Part shown: piece by piece, positions 37,445 to 46,095 of the stretch
How the letters are laid out: every line of letters begins with the position of its first letter
Numbering within the stretch: position 1 is the stretch's first letter
Program-made: the position numbers and the translations under genes
The notes under the pieces: generated by a model
What the model saw: the letters and a program-made list of their open reading frames with translations, nothing else
What the model was told of the DNA's origin: nothing
The model's database searches: none
Source: Pseudomaricurvus alcaniphilus
GTDB taxonomy: Bacteria; Pseudomonadota; Gammaproteobacteria; Pseudomonadales; Cellvibrionaceae
Reading direction: 5' to 3'
Assembly: GCF_011440395.1 (NCBI RefSeq)
Contig: NZ_JAAOIX010000011.1
Coordinates: 62,001-126,000, forward strand
Length of the DNA: 64,000 nucleotides

Positions 37445-38215
37445 ATGGACCCCCTACTCGACTATAGCGACAAGGTTGTACTTATCACCGGTGCCGCCAG
37501 CGGCTTTGGCGAACTGCTGGCCCACGAATTTTCCGCCCGCGGCGCCAGACTGGTGCTGGGCGACATCTACGAAAACGGCGTCGAGACCGTCGCCTCGCAA
37601 CTGCCCGGCCCGGCCGCGGCTATGGTTTGCGACGTGCGCCGGGAGGATAACTGCCAGGCCATGGTGGAGGCGGCGATTGAGCTCTACGGCCAGCTGGACA
37701 TCGCCATCAATAACGCCGGCATCGTACAGAGCCTGACGCCTTTCGAAGACAGTGACAGCGAGGTTGTAGAGCAGCAGATGGCGGTTAACGTTAACGGCGT
37801 TCTGTACGGCATGAAACACCAGCTACGGGCAATGAAAGAACAGGGTAACGGCGTCATTCTCAATGTCAGTTCCGCCGCTGGCCTGGCCGCCGCCCCGAAG
37901 ATGGCGATCTACGCCGCCAGCAAACACGCGGTAATCGGCCTCACCAAAACCGCGGCCGCCGAATACGCCAAACTGGGAGTTCGGGTCAACGCCGTTTGCC
38001 CCTTCTTTACCCTGACGCCCATGGTGACAGATTCCAACCTGGCGCCGGGCAAAACCAGCGCCGAGCTCGAGTCCAGCCTGAGCCGCTCCACCCCTATGAA
38101 ACGCCTGGCAAACCCGGAGGAAATCGTTAACGTTATGCTGTTGCTGTGCTCCCCGGGCAATACTTTTATGACCGGCCAGGCCATAGCTGTGGATGGCGGC
38201 TTATCGGCGCTGTAA
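37445..38215 (+). CDS. short-chain dehydrogenase/reductase
   Basis: A classical SDR of 256 residues. The cofactor loop is TGAASGFG (15-22), NNAG is at 89-92, and the catalytic Ser142/143, Tyr156 and Lys160 lie in SSAAG and YAASK. Asp40 at the end of the second beta strand favours NAD over NADP. The ATG at 37445 follows AGAGAGTG; an upstream GTG at 37409 would add 12 residues. The substrate is not predictable. It is divergent from the patatin gene. Confidence 0.9.
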   Translation: MDPLLDYSDKVVLITGAASGFGELLAHEFSARGARLVLGDIYENGVETVASQLPGPAAAMVCDVRREDNCQAMVEAAIELYGQLDIAINNAGIVQSLTPFEDSDSEVVEQQMAVNVNGVLYGMKHQLRAMKEQGNGVILNVSSAAGLAAAPKMAIYAASKHAVIGLTKTAAAEYAKLGVRVNAVCPFFTLTPMVTDSNLAPGKTSAELESSLSRSTPMKRLANPEEIVNVMLLLCSPGNTFMTGQAIAVDGGLSAL

Positions 38216-38301
38216 GCTCAAGTTGCCGAACGCCGTTTTACAGGATGCCGTAAACCACTGAGCTGGAACCTTTGAACAAAAAGGAGGCTCCCCGCTGTAA
38301 A

Positions 38302-39522
38302 CTAGCCAAAAAACCACATCCCGAGAGTGATCGATGTCACTATACCGACACCATCACAGAGCAGCCCGCACCACAGGGCATAGCGCATACGGGTGATGCC
38401 CACCACCCCGAAATACAAGGTCAATACGTACAAAGTCGTCTCCGTGGAGCCCTGCATCACCGCCGCCAGCCGGCCCACCAGCGAGTCCACACCAAAGGTG
38501 TTCATGGTGTCGACCATCATGGCGCGGGCGCCACTGCCGCTAAACGGTTTCATAAAGGCCACTGGCAGGGCATCGACAAAGCCGGTGCCGATACCCAGCC
38601 CGGCAAATACCACTGTTACCAGTTGCAGTAAATAGTCCAGCGCCCCACTGGCGCGAAACACACCGATGGCCACCAGCATCGCCACCAGGTAGGGAATCAA
38701 CTGCACAGCGGTTTCAAAGCCACTTTTGGCACCGTTGATAAACTCCTCGTAGACCGGCACCCGCCGATAGAGTCCAACCGCCACAAACGCGGCAATAATA
38801 AGCAACAGCAAGCCATTGGCCAGGTTCTGGGACACCTGCGCCAGGCTGCTGGACGGCAGCAGTGTTAACCAGTACACCAACCCCCCGACAAACAGCAGTA
38901 TGCCACCCAGATAGGCCAGCACCACCCCGTCCAGGCGAATGCGCTGGATCAACAGCACCGTAATCAGCCCCACCAGGGTGGACGCGGTTGTGGCCAGTAG
39001 TATGGGGATAAACACATCGGTAGGGTCGGCGGCGCCCAGTTGCGCCCGGTACATGAAAATAGTGACCGGCAACAGCGTCACTGAGGAGGTATTGAGCACC
39101 AGAAACAGGATTTGCGCATTGCTGGCGGTGTCACGGTGTGGGTTCAGGCTCTGCAGGGCCTGCATGGCTTTCAGGCCCAGTGGCGTGGCGGCGTTGTCGA
39201 GCCCCAGCATATTGGCCGCCAGGTTCATGGTGATGGCCCCCTGGGCCGCATGACCGCGAGGCACCTCCGGCATGACCCGGCTGAAAAAAGGAGCCAGCAA
39301 CTGGCTCAAGCGCTGTACCAGGCCGGCTTGCTCGGCGATGCGAAACAACCCCGACCAGAGCGCCAGCAAGCCGATCAGGCCGATGGCAATCTCCACCGCC
39401 AGCTTGGCCATGGCAAAGCTGCTCGCCACCACCTCCTGCAGCACGTTGACATCGCCAGCCAGCCAGCGCACTACACTGACGGCAAAACCAATCAGCAACA
39501 GACCGGCCCAAACGTAATTCAA
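38302..39522 (-). CDS. SpmA/SpmB-type nucleoside-recognition membrane protein
   Basis: A 406-residue polytopic membrane protein that fuses the equivalents of Bacillus spore maturation proteins A and B. Two nucleoside-transporter gate domains are present: GQ-type TMNLAANMLGLDNAATPLGLKAM with NTSSVTLLP in the first half, and GFETAVQLIPYLVAM with ARAMMVDTMNTFGVDSL in the second. It is common in non-sporulating Gram-negatives; the substrate is unknown. The start is a TTG at 39522 without a clear ribosome-binding site, so the N-terminus is uncertain. It lies 34 nt after a TPM-domain gene and may belong to the lemA operon. Confidence 0.85.
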   Translation of the reverse strand: MNYVWAGLLLIGFAVSVVRWLAGDVNVLQEVVASSFAMAKLAVEIAIGLIGLLALWSGLFRIAEQAGLVQRLSQLLAPFFSRVMPEVPRGHAAQGAITMNLAANMLGLDNAATPLGLKAMQALQSLNPHRDTASNAQILFLVLNTSSVTLLPVTIFMYRAQLGAADPTDVFIPILLATTASTLVGLITVLLIQRIRLDGVVLAYLGGILLFVGGLVYWLTLLPSSSLAQVSQNLANGLLLLIIAAFVAVGLYRRVPVYEEFINGAKSGFETAVQLIPYLVAMLVAIGVFRASGALDYLLQLVTVVFAGLGIGTGFVDALPVAFMKPFSGSGARAMMVDTMNTFGVDSLVGRLAAVMQGSTETTLYVLTLYFGVVGITRMRYALWCGLLCDGVGIVTSITLGMWFFG

Positions 39523-39556
39523 GCCGGGCTACCGCCAGTCGGCACCGGCACTGCAC

Positions 39557-40174
39557 TCAAGGCAGGACCACCAGGTGATTGGGCAGCTCATTTTTCTCCT
39601 CCGTCGCCGGTGAGAATTTCTGCAGCAACGCCCCGCACTGCTCTATACACTCGACGAAGCCCTGCTCGGTGTTGCCCGCGCGCAGCCGGGTGGTAAATTG
39701 ATCGACAATAGCCCCCCACTGCTCGTTGCTGACATGCCGGCTGATGCCGCGATCAGCTATCAGTTCCACATAGTGCTCCGCTTCAGACACAAAAATCAGC
39801 ACGCCGGTCTCGCCGCGGGTGTGATGCAAATTGTTTTCCAGGAACTGGCGATGGGCAAAATTGGATGCGCGCTGCCGCTTCACCCTGCCCGGCACCAGCC
39901 GCATCATCAACGGCGGAAAACGCAACACCAATGCCGCCACGATAAACAGCAGCCATTGCGCCAGCAGCAGTTCATCGCCACTGAGCCAAAACGGCGTGAA
40001 CTTAAGCACCAGTGGCAGCAACAGGGCCAACACTGCGGCCAACAGTGTTGAAACATAAAAATAATTGTCCGAGCTTTTCGCCAGTACCGCCACCAGCTCG
40101 GCATCGGTCCCTGCTTCTACCCTGGCAATCGCATCGGAGACCACTTTCATCTGTACATCGTTAAGCAATCCCAT
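39557..40174 (-). CDS. TPM-domain membrane protein (YgcG-like, second copy)
   Basis: This is a 205-residue protein. The two transmembrane segments lie near residues 40-62 and 69-88. The TPM domain is split around them: VSDAIARVEAGTDAELVAVL before and GVLIFVSEAEHYVELIADRGI after. The start codon touches the stop of the gene before it (TGATG), and a GTG one codon earlier is possible, so it is translationally coupled. It forms a lemA-TPM-TPM operon, a frequent trio of unknown function. Confidence 0.85.
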   Translation of the reverse strand: MGLLNDVQMKVVSDAIARVEAGTDAELVAVLAKSSDNYFYVSTLLAAVLALLLPLVLKFTPFWLSGDELLLAQWLLFIVAALVLRFPPLMMRLVPGRVKRQRASNFAHRQFLENNLHHTRGETGVLIFVSEAEHYVELIADRGISRHVSNEQWGAIVDQFTTRLRAGNTEQGFVECIEQCGALLQKFSPATEEKNELPNHLVVLP

Positions 40175-40968
40175 CACCAGCCCCCCGACGCGCCACCGCC
40201 ACCAAAGCCACCGCCGCCGCCGGAAAAACCGCCGCCCGAGCCAAATCCACCACGTCCAAAACCGCCGCCCCCCAAACCGCCAGCATAGTAGCCTCGATCC
40301 CTGAGGCGCCGACCGGAACCGCGGCCGCCGCCGCCGAAAAAGCCGCTCAGTACCACCCAGAGAATAAAAAAGATAATAAACACATAGGCCAGCTTCGATG
40401 GCCTGGACTGCTGCCGCCCCTGTTTGGCCAACTTGTATTCACCGCCCAGGGCTTGCACAATGGCGGCCGCTCCGGCAACCACGCCGGCGTCGAAATCCCC
40501 GCGCTTGAATTCCGGTTGCATTACCGCATAGATAATATTGGAACTGATGGCATCGGTAAGCACACCCTCCAGGCCGTAACCCACTTCGATGCGCAGCTTG
40601 CGCTCGCGCTTGGCGACCAGCAGCAGTACCCCGTTATTCTTGCCCTGCTGGCCGATACCCCAGTGCCGCCCCAACTGGTAACCGTAGGTTTCGATGGCGT
40701 AACCCTGCAGATCCGGGAGAGTTACCACCACCACCTGGTTGCCGCTGGCCTGCTCATGGCCCGCCAACAGTGTGTTCAGTTTTGCCTCCGCGGCCGGGCT
40801 GATCAGGTCGGCGCTATCAACCACCCGCCCGGTGAGTTTGGGGAAAACGGGCTCGGCAACAGCTGTGCTTATCGAGCCCAGGCCCGATAAGCACAGCAAT
40901 AGCATTAGCATTGACAATTGCGATAGCAAGAGCCTGGCCGGCGGCAGAAGTCGGCGCGCCGGAATCAA
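40174..40968 (-). CDS. TPM-domain protein with glycine-rich tail (YgcG type)
   Basis: This is a 264-residue protein. The signal peptide is cleaved around residue 38 (AVA-EP). The TPM domain follows (VVDSADLISPAAEAKLNTLL to VGYGLEGVLTD), then a transmembrane helix near 198-215 and a roughly 50-residue Gly-rich tail ending in GGGGASGGW. The TPM domain would be periplasmic and the tail cytoplasmic. The start is TTG at 40968, overlapping the lemA stop by 4 nt. Confidence 0.87.
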   Translation of the reverse strand: MIPARRLLPPARLLLSQLSMLMLLLCLSGLGSISTAVAEPVFPKLTGRVVDSADLISPAAEAKLNTLLAGHEQASGNQVVVVTLPDLQGYAIETYGYQLGRHWGIGQQGKNNGVLLLVAKRERKLRIEVGYGLEGVLTDAISSNIIYAVMQPEFKRGDFDAGVVAGAAAIVQALGGEYKLAKQGRQQSRPSKLAYVFIIFFILWVVLSGFFGGGGRGSGRRLRDRGYYAGGLGGGGFGRGGFGSGGGFSGGGGGFGGGGASGGW

Positions 40969-41561
40969 AACTTCACCTCAGGGGCGGCCGCCGCATCCTC
41001 GCTGGTCGCCTGGTAGGTTTCACGCAGTGGCATATCACTGTACAACAGGCTGTGCCAGATACGCCCCGGGAAGGTCCGGATTTCGGTGTTGTACTGGCTT
41101 ACCGACTGGATAAAATCCCGCCGCGCCACCGCTATGCGATTTTCGGTGCCCTCCAGCTGCGACTGCAAGGCGAGAAAATTCTGGTTGGATTTCAAATCCG
41201 GATAGCGCTCCACCACCACCATCAAGCGACTCAGTGCACTGCTGAGCTGGCTCTGGGCCTGTTCAAACTGCTGCAATGCCTGGGGGTTGTTGAGGATATC
41301 GGCATCCACCTGCATGGAACTGACCTTGGAGCGCGCCTCGACCACGGCAGTCAGGGTTTCCCTCTCCTGTGCCGCATAACCCTTGACCGTGGCCACCAGG
41401 TTCGGCACCAGGTCACTGCGGCGCTGGTACTGATTCTCCACCTGGGCCCAGTTGGCTTTCACCTGTTCATCCAGGCTGGGAATATTGTTGATACCACAAC
41501 CGCTGACACTAAGCAGAGTGAGCAGCAACACACCCAGGGCGAAGGATCTTTTAATGCCCAT
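40965..41561 (-). CDS. lemA: LemA family lipoprotein
   Basis: This is a 198-residue protein from the ATG at 41561 with GGAGATG upstream. The lipobox LSVSGC puts the lipidated cysteine at residue 22. The helical LemA domain contains RRSDLVPNLVATVKGYAAQE and a coiled stretch. LemA proteins sit next to TPM-domain proteins in many bacteria; the exact role is not known. It is the first gene of the lemA-TPM-TPM set. Confidence 0.92.
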   Translation of the reverse strand: MGIKRSFALGVLLLTLLSVSGCGINNIPSLDEQVKANWAQVENQYQRRSDLVPNLVATVKGYAAQERETLTAVVEARSKVSSMQVDADILNNPQALQQFEQAQSQLSSALSRLMVVVERYPDLKSNQNFLALQSQLEGTENRIAVARRDFIQSVSQYNTEIRTFPGRIWHSLLYSDMPLRETYQATSEDAAAAPEVKF

Positions 41562-41783
41562 GTTTTCATCTCCAATACAATAGACTTCCAACAGCGCTCA
41601 CGCGCAGCATGAATGTTATGAACAGCGAGTTGCGAACAGTGTATTGAAAGTCAGCGAGGATGTCTTTATTGCTGATCTTTTCTAGCAATTTTTACTACCG
41701 GGATCTACTGCATTTGTAAAAGCCGAGCAACTGTATCGCGCCTGTTTTTTGTACAACCGCAATGGCCAGATTACAGCGGGGTA

Positions 41784-42752
41784 CTACAATTCAAGCTCTA
41801 TCCAGGCCGGGTCGTGATCACTGCCGTCACCGCCGTGCCTGCTGCGCCGGTCGATATGGGAGACACTAAATTTGGGCAGCAACTGTTGGCTCAACCAGAT
41901 TTGATCAATCAATTTGAACTCCGGCGGCGCCGGCCCGCTGGGGTTGCGACGATATGTCCAGGCACTGGTCTGCGGCCCCGGCCCCTGGCTTTCACGTTTC
42001 GGCCGCCGGGTCTCCACGGGGCTTTGCAAAGCATTAAACAGCGGCCGGTTATCGACGCTTAACATGGGTTGCAAACAGGCCGAGTCGGGCGTGTCGTTCA
42101 TGTCTCCCAACAGTATAAACGAGCTGTTGGGGCGCTCTGTATCGCTGAGGATTGCGGCGATCATTTCCGCCTGGCGCTGGCGCCGGGAGTCGGCCTCAAT
42201 GGTTGCCGCCACCGGATCATTGGCATAGGCCACAAACGGGCTTTTCAAGTGTGTGTTGTAGACACTGAAAAGCTTTTTGCGCCGGTTTGCATGGAGGATC
42301 TCGATACGCAGCAGGTCGCGGCTGAATATGCGGCTCTGGGGCGCGTCCGGATGGACCTTGGCCTGGAACGAGGTGATTGCTCCGAAAGGCAGACTCGACA
42401 GCACACCCACATCGATCAAGCGCCGGTCATTGCCCTCTACCAGGGCCACGTGCTGGTAACGACTGTGGAGAAAATCCCGATTAAACGCCTTCAGGATCTC
42501 GATGTGTTCGACTTCTTGCACCGCCAACACGTCGACATCCATCGCCAGTATGCGGTTGGCAATGAGTTTGGTATCGGCCATGTCCTTGCCGTGCACCAGA
42601 CGACCGCTGAAAGTACGCAGTTTGACACCAAGTCGAGTGTCGAATTCGAACTTGTAGCCTCCCTCGGTCGCCGAGGAATCATCCACTGTGGCCTGGAAAT
42701 TAAAGCGGGAAAACAAGTTGTTGAGGTTGAATGTGCCGACAGTAACCTGCAT
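41784..42752 (-). CDS. endonuclease/exonuclease/phosphatase family protein
   Basis: A 322-residue EEP-fold protein from the ATG at 42752, behind a GGGAGGG ribosome-binding site. Motifs are GTFNLNNLFSRF at the start, the catalytic glutamate in AVQEVE, NTHLKSPF, LGDMNDTP and the C-terminal SDHDPAW. No signal peptide is seen. The substrate could be nucleic acid, phosphoinositide or another phosphodiester. It stands alone and is divergent from an M14 peptidase. Confidence 0.88.
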   Translation of the reverse strand: MQVTVGTFNLNNLFSRFNFQATVDDSSATEGGYKFEFDTRLGVKLRTFSGRLVHGKDMADTKLIANRILAMDVDVLAVQEVEHIEILKAFNRDFLHSRYQHVALVEGNDRRLIDVGVLSSLPFGAITSFQAKVHPDAPQSRIFSRDLLRIEILHANRRKKLFSVYNTHLKSPFVAYANDPVAATIEADSRRQRQAEMIAAILSDTERPNSSFILLGDMNDTPDSACLQPMLSVDNRPLFNALQSPVETRRPKRESQGPGPQTSAWTYRRNPSGPAPPEFKLIDQIWLSQQLLPKFSVSHIDRRSRHGGDGSDHDPAWIELEL

Positions 42753-43198
42753 ACACCCTCCCTTTGCGACGAATTCAAGACAGTTGCGTAACTGCTTGAT
42801 ATTGCCTGTAAAGCGAGCGAATGCATTGGCTCTGCCAGTACCTGCCGTGCTCGCAAGCAACAAGTACTTAGCACTACTATATGCCTGTTCGCGGGCCGCG
42901 TATACAGACTGCACTGCCCCTGTTGAGGCTACGCGGCAGGGCAACAAGCGTACACGCAAACGTCATAATTGGCGGCTAGGATACGGCTGTACTGGTCACT
43001 CAGAGCTCCACTGTGATCCGAAACTGGCGGCCGAGCGAGCGCGGCGTTGGCTACGGGGAGCTGTGGCAATTGTATCCAGTGCATGACTGTGACATGGATT
43101 TTGGGAGTTCGTTATTGAGACACAAGCCTTGAGATTTACCTGCCGCGCTGCCGTTCTTGCCAAATGCTTGACCTGCAGCGCAGTTGCGGATTACCGCT
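42753..43198. other. 446-bp divergent intergenic region
   Basis: It lies between the EEP-family gene and the M14 peptidase. Apart from the ribosome-binding site of the EEP gene and a small inverted repeat CAGTTGCGTAACTG near 42780, no promoter pair, RNA gene or conserved element was recognised. Frames crossing it lack a ribosome-binding site and family resemblance. Confidence 0.4.
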
Positions 43199-44200
43199 AT
43201 GGGCCATGAGCCCCACACCAGCGACGATGGATTTGAGCGGCTGCCCTTTCCAGAGTATGCCCGGCTGGAGGCACTGGTAGCCGCGGCCACTCCCTACGCC
43301 CGCCTGCAAACCCTGGGCGAAGTCAGCCACGGCCACCACCGCTATCCGCTACAAGCACTGGTATTTGGTTCCGACGACCGCACCCTGCCCTGCGTGGGTT
43401 TTTTCGCCGGCGTACACGGGCTGGAAAAAATTGGTACGCACCTGGCACTGGCCTACCTCTCTGCCTTTGTCGGCCGCTTGCAATGGGACCAATACCTGCG
43501 CAACCTGTTGCAACACTGCCGCCTGGTAACCGTACCCCTGGTCAACCCCTTGGGCATGCTGATGCGCCGGCGCAGCAACGCCAACGGCGTAGACCTGATG
43601 CGTAACGCACCGGTAGAAGCGGAGCATAATCGTCACTGGCCCATATCCGGGCAGCGCCTCAGCACCCGCATCCCCTGGTATCGAGGCAGGAAAAATGCCC
43701 CCATGCAACTGGAAGCCCGGGCCATCGCTGATTTTGTCCAAACTGAGATGTTCCCCTCCCGCTACGGCCTCACTCTGGACCTGCATTCGGGATTTGGCGC
43801 TACCGATCGACTCTGGTACCCCTACGCCAGGACTGTACAACCCTTCCCCTACCTGGACCAGGCCCGGCTGCTGGCCCAACGTCTGCGCATCACCCACCCC
43901 TACCACGTCTATCAGGTGGAAGCCCAATCCGACAGCTACCTGGCCCACGGCGACCTCTGGGATTACCTGGTAGACCTGCATGTAGCCGCCAATCCGGAGG
44001 GCGAGCGCGTACTGCTGCCCTGGACACTGGAAATGGGTTCATGGCTGTGGGTGCGCAAAAACCCGCTGCAGCTTTTCGACCTGCTGGGCCCGTTCAACCC
44101 GATACGTCCCCATCGCTATCGTCGCACCCTGCGCCGGCACTGGAATCTGCTGGAGTTTTTTCTCCACGCCGCCGCCAATCACGATCGATGGGGCAACTGA
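43199..44200 (+). CDS. M14-family zinc carboxypeptidase
   Basis: This is a 333-residue protein from the ATG at 43199; a TTG five codons earlier is possible. Zinc ligands are in GVHGLEKIG (His and Glu) and DLHSGFG (His), with NPLGM and the substrate-binding RRRSNANGVDLMRN between them. The catalytic glutamate is in LEMGSW. No signal peptide, so probably cytoplasmic. The substrate is unknown. The next gene begins immediately at its stop codon, so the two are coupled. Confidence 0.85.
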   Translation: MGHEPHTSDDGFERLPFPEYARLEALVAAATPYARLQTLGEVSHGHHRYPLQALVFGSDDRTLPCVGFFAGVHGLEKIGTHLALAYLSAFVGRLQWDQYLRNLLQHCRLVTVPLVNPLGMLMRRRSNANGVDLMRNAPVEAEHNRHWPISGQRLSTRIPWYRGRKNAPMQLEARAIADFVQTEMFPSRYGLTLDLHSGFGATDRLWYPYARTVQPFPYLDQARLLAQRLRITHPYHVYQVEAQSDSYLAHGDLWDYLVDLHVAANPEGERVLLPWTLEMGSWLWVRKNPLQLFDLLGPFNPIRPHRYRRTLRRHWNLLEFFLHAAANHDRWGN

Positions 44201-44983
44201 TTGAACTGGCTACTGCTGCGCGGACTGGGGCGGGAGCAGCGCCATTGGGGCGACTTTCCCGCGCTGTTGCAACAGCGCAGTGGCGGCCAGGTTATCTGTC
44301 TTGACCTGCCTGGCACCGGCACCGAGTATCGGCGCGTGGCACCAGCGACAGTGCCTGCTAATGTCAAAGACCTGCGCGGACGCTGGCGCGCGCTGGCTCG
44401 GGCTGGCGGTGACTGGAGCATTGTCGGGCTGTCACTGGGAGGCATGCTGGCCCTGCAATGGCTATATCAATACCCCCAAGATTTCATCAGCGGTACGGTC
44501 ATTAACAGCAGTGCCGCGACACTGTCTCCGTCGCGCCAGCGCTTGCAGCCCCGCGCCAAACTAAAGCTGATACGAGCTATCCTCACCAGTGCCCCCTACC
44601 CCCGTGAACAGCAGATTCTGGCCCTGACATCCAACCGCCATGCCGACCACTACCACATCGCAGCCACCTGGGCCGGCTACGCGCAGGACGCCCCCCTAAG
44701 CGGTCGCAACCTGCTGCGCCAACTGTACGCCGCGGCGCGCTTCCGGCCGCCGGCGCAACTCACCCGGCCACTGTTGGTGCTGTGCTCGAGCGCAGATCGG
44801 CTGGTGAACTGCAACTGCTCCGCCGCCATCGCCCGCTTCTACAGGGCCGACTTTAAGCGGCACCAATTGGCGGGCCACGATTTACCCCTGGACGATCCGG
44901 ATTGGGTGATAAGCCACATACTGGAGTTTACCCACAACCGGGTTCGAGTCGCGCGAGAACAACAGCCCCCGCGGCCCCTGTAG
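44201..44983 (+). CDS. alpha/beta hydrolase
   Basis: This is a 260-residue protein. The nucleophile is Ser78 in GLSLGGM, the likely acid is in SSADRLV, and the histidine is in LAGHDLPLDDPDW. It begins with TTG directly abutting the TGA of the peptidase gene, with no independent ribosome-binding site and no in-frame ATG nearby, so translation probably depends on re-initiation. It resembles small esterases of the MenH/BioH type; no specific function is claimed. Confidence 0.82.
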   Translation: MNWLLLRGLGREQRHWGDFPALLQQRSGGQVICLDLPGTGTEYRRVAPATVPANVKDLRGRWRALARAGGDWSIVGLSLGGMLALQWLYQYPQDFISGTVINSSAATLSPSRQRLQPRAKLKLIRAILTSAPYPREQQILALTSNRHADHYHIAATWAGYAQDAPLSGRNLLRQLYAAARFRPPAQLTRPLLVLCSSADRLVNCNCSAAIARFYRADFKRHQLAGHDLPLDDPDWVISHILEFTHNRVRVAREQQPPRPL

Positions 44984-45053
44984 AATTAAGCGTCGTTCGC
45001 CACCTTTCAGGACGCTGAGAAATTCGCCAGTAACCTGCCCTGCCCCTCAGAAG

Positions 45054-45815
45054 TTACTTGCCAATGCTGTCAAACACTTTTTGCAGCAGCTCGGTGCTAC
45101 GTGCAGCGGGATTGGCACGAATCAGTTTTTCTTCTTCTGCCAGTTTGAGAAACAGGCCATCCAGAGCCTTGTCGGTGATGTACTGATCGAGATTGAGCGC
45201 CTCCTCGGATAACAGCCCGCTGGACAGTGCCGTGGCTTTGTTCACCAGGTTTTTATAGGCACTGGTAACGCCGGTGGCGGCGGTATTTTGCTGAACAATG
45301 GGCAATAACGCGGCCACCAGTTGCTCGTGGGTATGCTGGCGAAAGTAATTTGTGGCTGCATCTTCCGGGCCGTTGAGAAGCGCTTTGGCATCCGCAATAT
45401 TCATATTGCGGATGGCGTTGGCAAAAATGTTGGCGCCAGCGGGAATGGCTTTTTCCGCTGCCCGATTGATGGTTTCTTCAAAGTTATCGGCCAGTTGTTC
45501 CTGCCCCAGCAACTGCAGTACCGGCCGGGTTTTTTCCAGCAGTGCCGGCATTGGAATGCGCACAGTGACATCCTGGAGGTAGCCGCCTTCTTTCCCCAGT
45601 TCGTTGATAGCGCGTTCCACGCCCAGCGCCAGGGCCTGTTTGAGGGCATCATTGAAATCGCTGCTACTCAGCTGCACCGGGGCGGCGGCAGCGGACTGTT
45701 CACTATTCGAGCCAGCAAAAATTCCTTTGAGGGTATCGAGCCAGCTGGCATTGACCGGCAGTGACGCCAGCCCCAGCGATAAAAACAGGGCAATTCCAGC
45801 TTTTTGAAGATTCAT
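45054..45815 (-). CDS. DUF4197 periplasmic protein
   Basis: This is a 253-residue protein from the ATG at 45815 with AGGTG upstream. The signal peptide is cleaved near residue 23 (VNA-SW). The mature part is helical and carries DUF4197 hallmarks: ALALGVERAINELGKEGGYLQD, KALLNGPEDAATNYFR and DKALDGLFLKLAEEEKLIR. The function is unknown. It is convergent with the alpha/beta hydrolase. Confidence 0.87.
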   Translation of the reverse strand: MNLQKAGIALFLSLGLASLPVNASWLDTLKGIFAGSNSEQSAAAAPVQLSSSDFNDALKQALALGVERAINELGKEGGYLQDVTVRIPMPALLEKTRPVLQLLGQEQLADNFEETINRAAEKAIPAGANIFANAIRNMNIADAKALLNGPEDAATNYFRQHTHEQLVAALLPIVQQNTAATGVTSAYKNLVNKATALSSGLLSEEALNLDQYITDKALDGLFLKLAEEEKLIRANPAARSTELLQKVFDSIGK

Positions 45816-45863
45816 AACGGCACCTGCCGGGTTAGGAAGACAGCGATCATCCTAGCAGCTGCC

Positions 45864-45888
45864 TGCAGAAAAAAGGAAATTTTCTGCA
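45864..45888. repeat. inverted repeat between the VWA gene and DUF4197
   Basis: TGCAGAAAA (45864-45872) mirrors TTTTCTGCA (45880-45888). It lies just upstream of the DUF4197 start. No T-run follows, so it is a possible operator or weak hairpin. The rest of 45816-46095 shows nothing. Confidence 0.4.
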
Positions 45889-46095
45889 CTTGCCAGTAGT
45901 GAAAATCCGGAAGCAGAGTTAGCGCGGGTCGAGACCCAAGGCGTCCAACGCTGCGCCGGAAAAAACTGCGAAAAGGTGCAGCGTTTTCCCGCAGTAAAAC
46001 CTGGCAAGTCGTATAGAAGATGACAACGAACATTGTGAGCCACGCTCAGTGCGGCACGGAAAAAAGCAATCCGAACAAGCTTGGCGCAAACGAAC

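Noticed and set aside
44930-44960. TPsiC-like GGGTTCGAGTC suggesting a tRNA
   Set aside because: It lies inside the alpha/beta hydrolase gene and no acceptor or anticodon stem can be formed around it.
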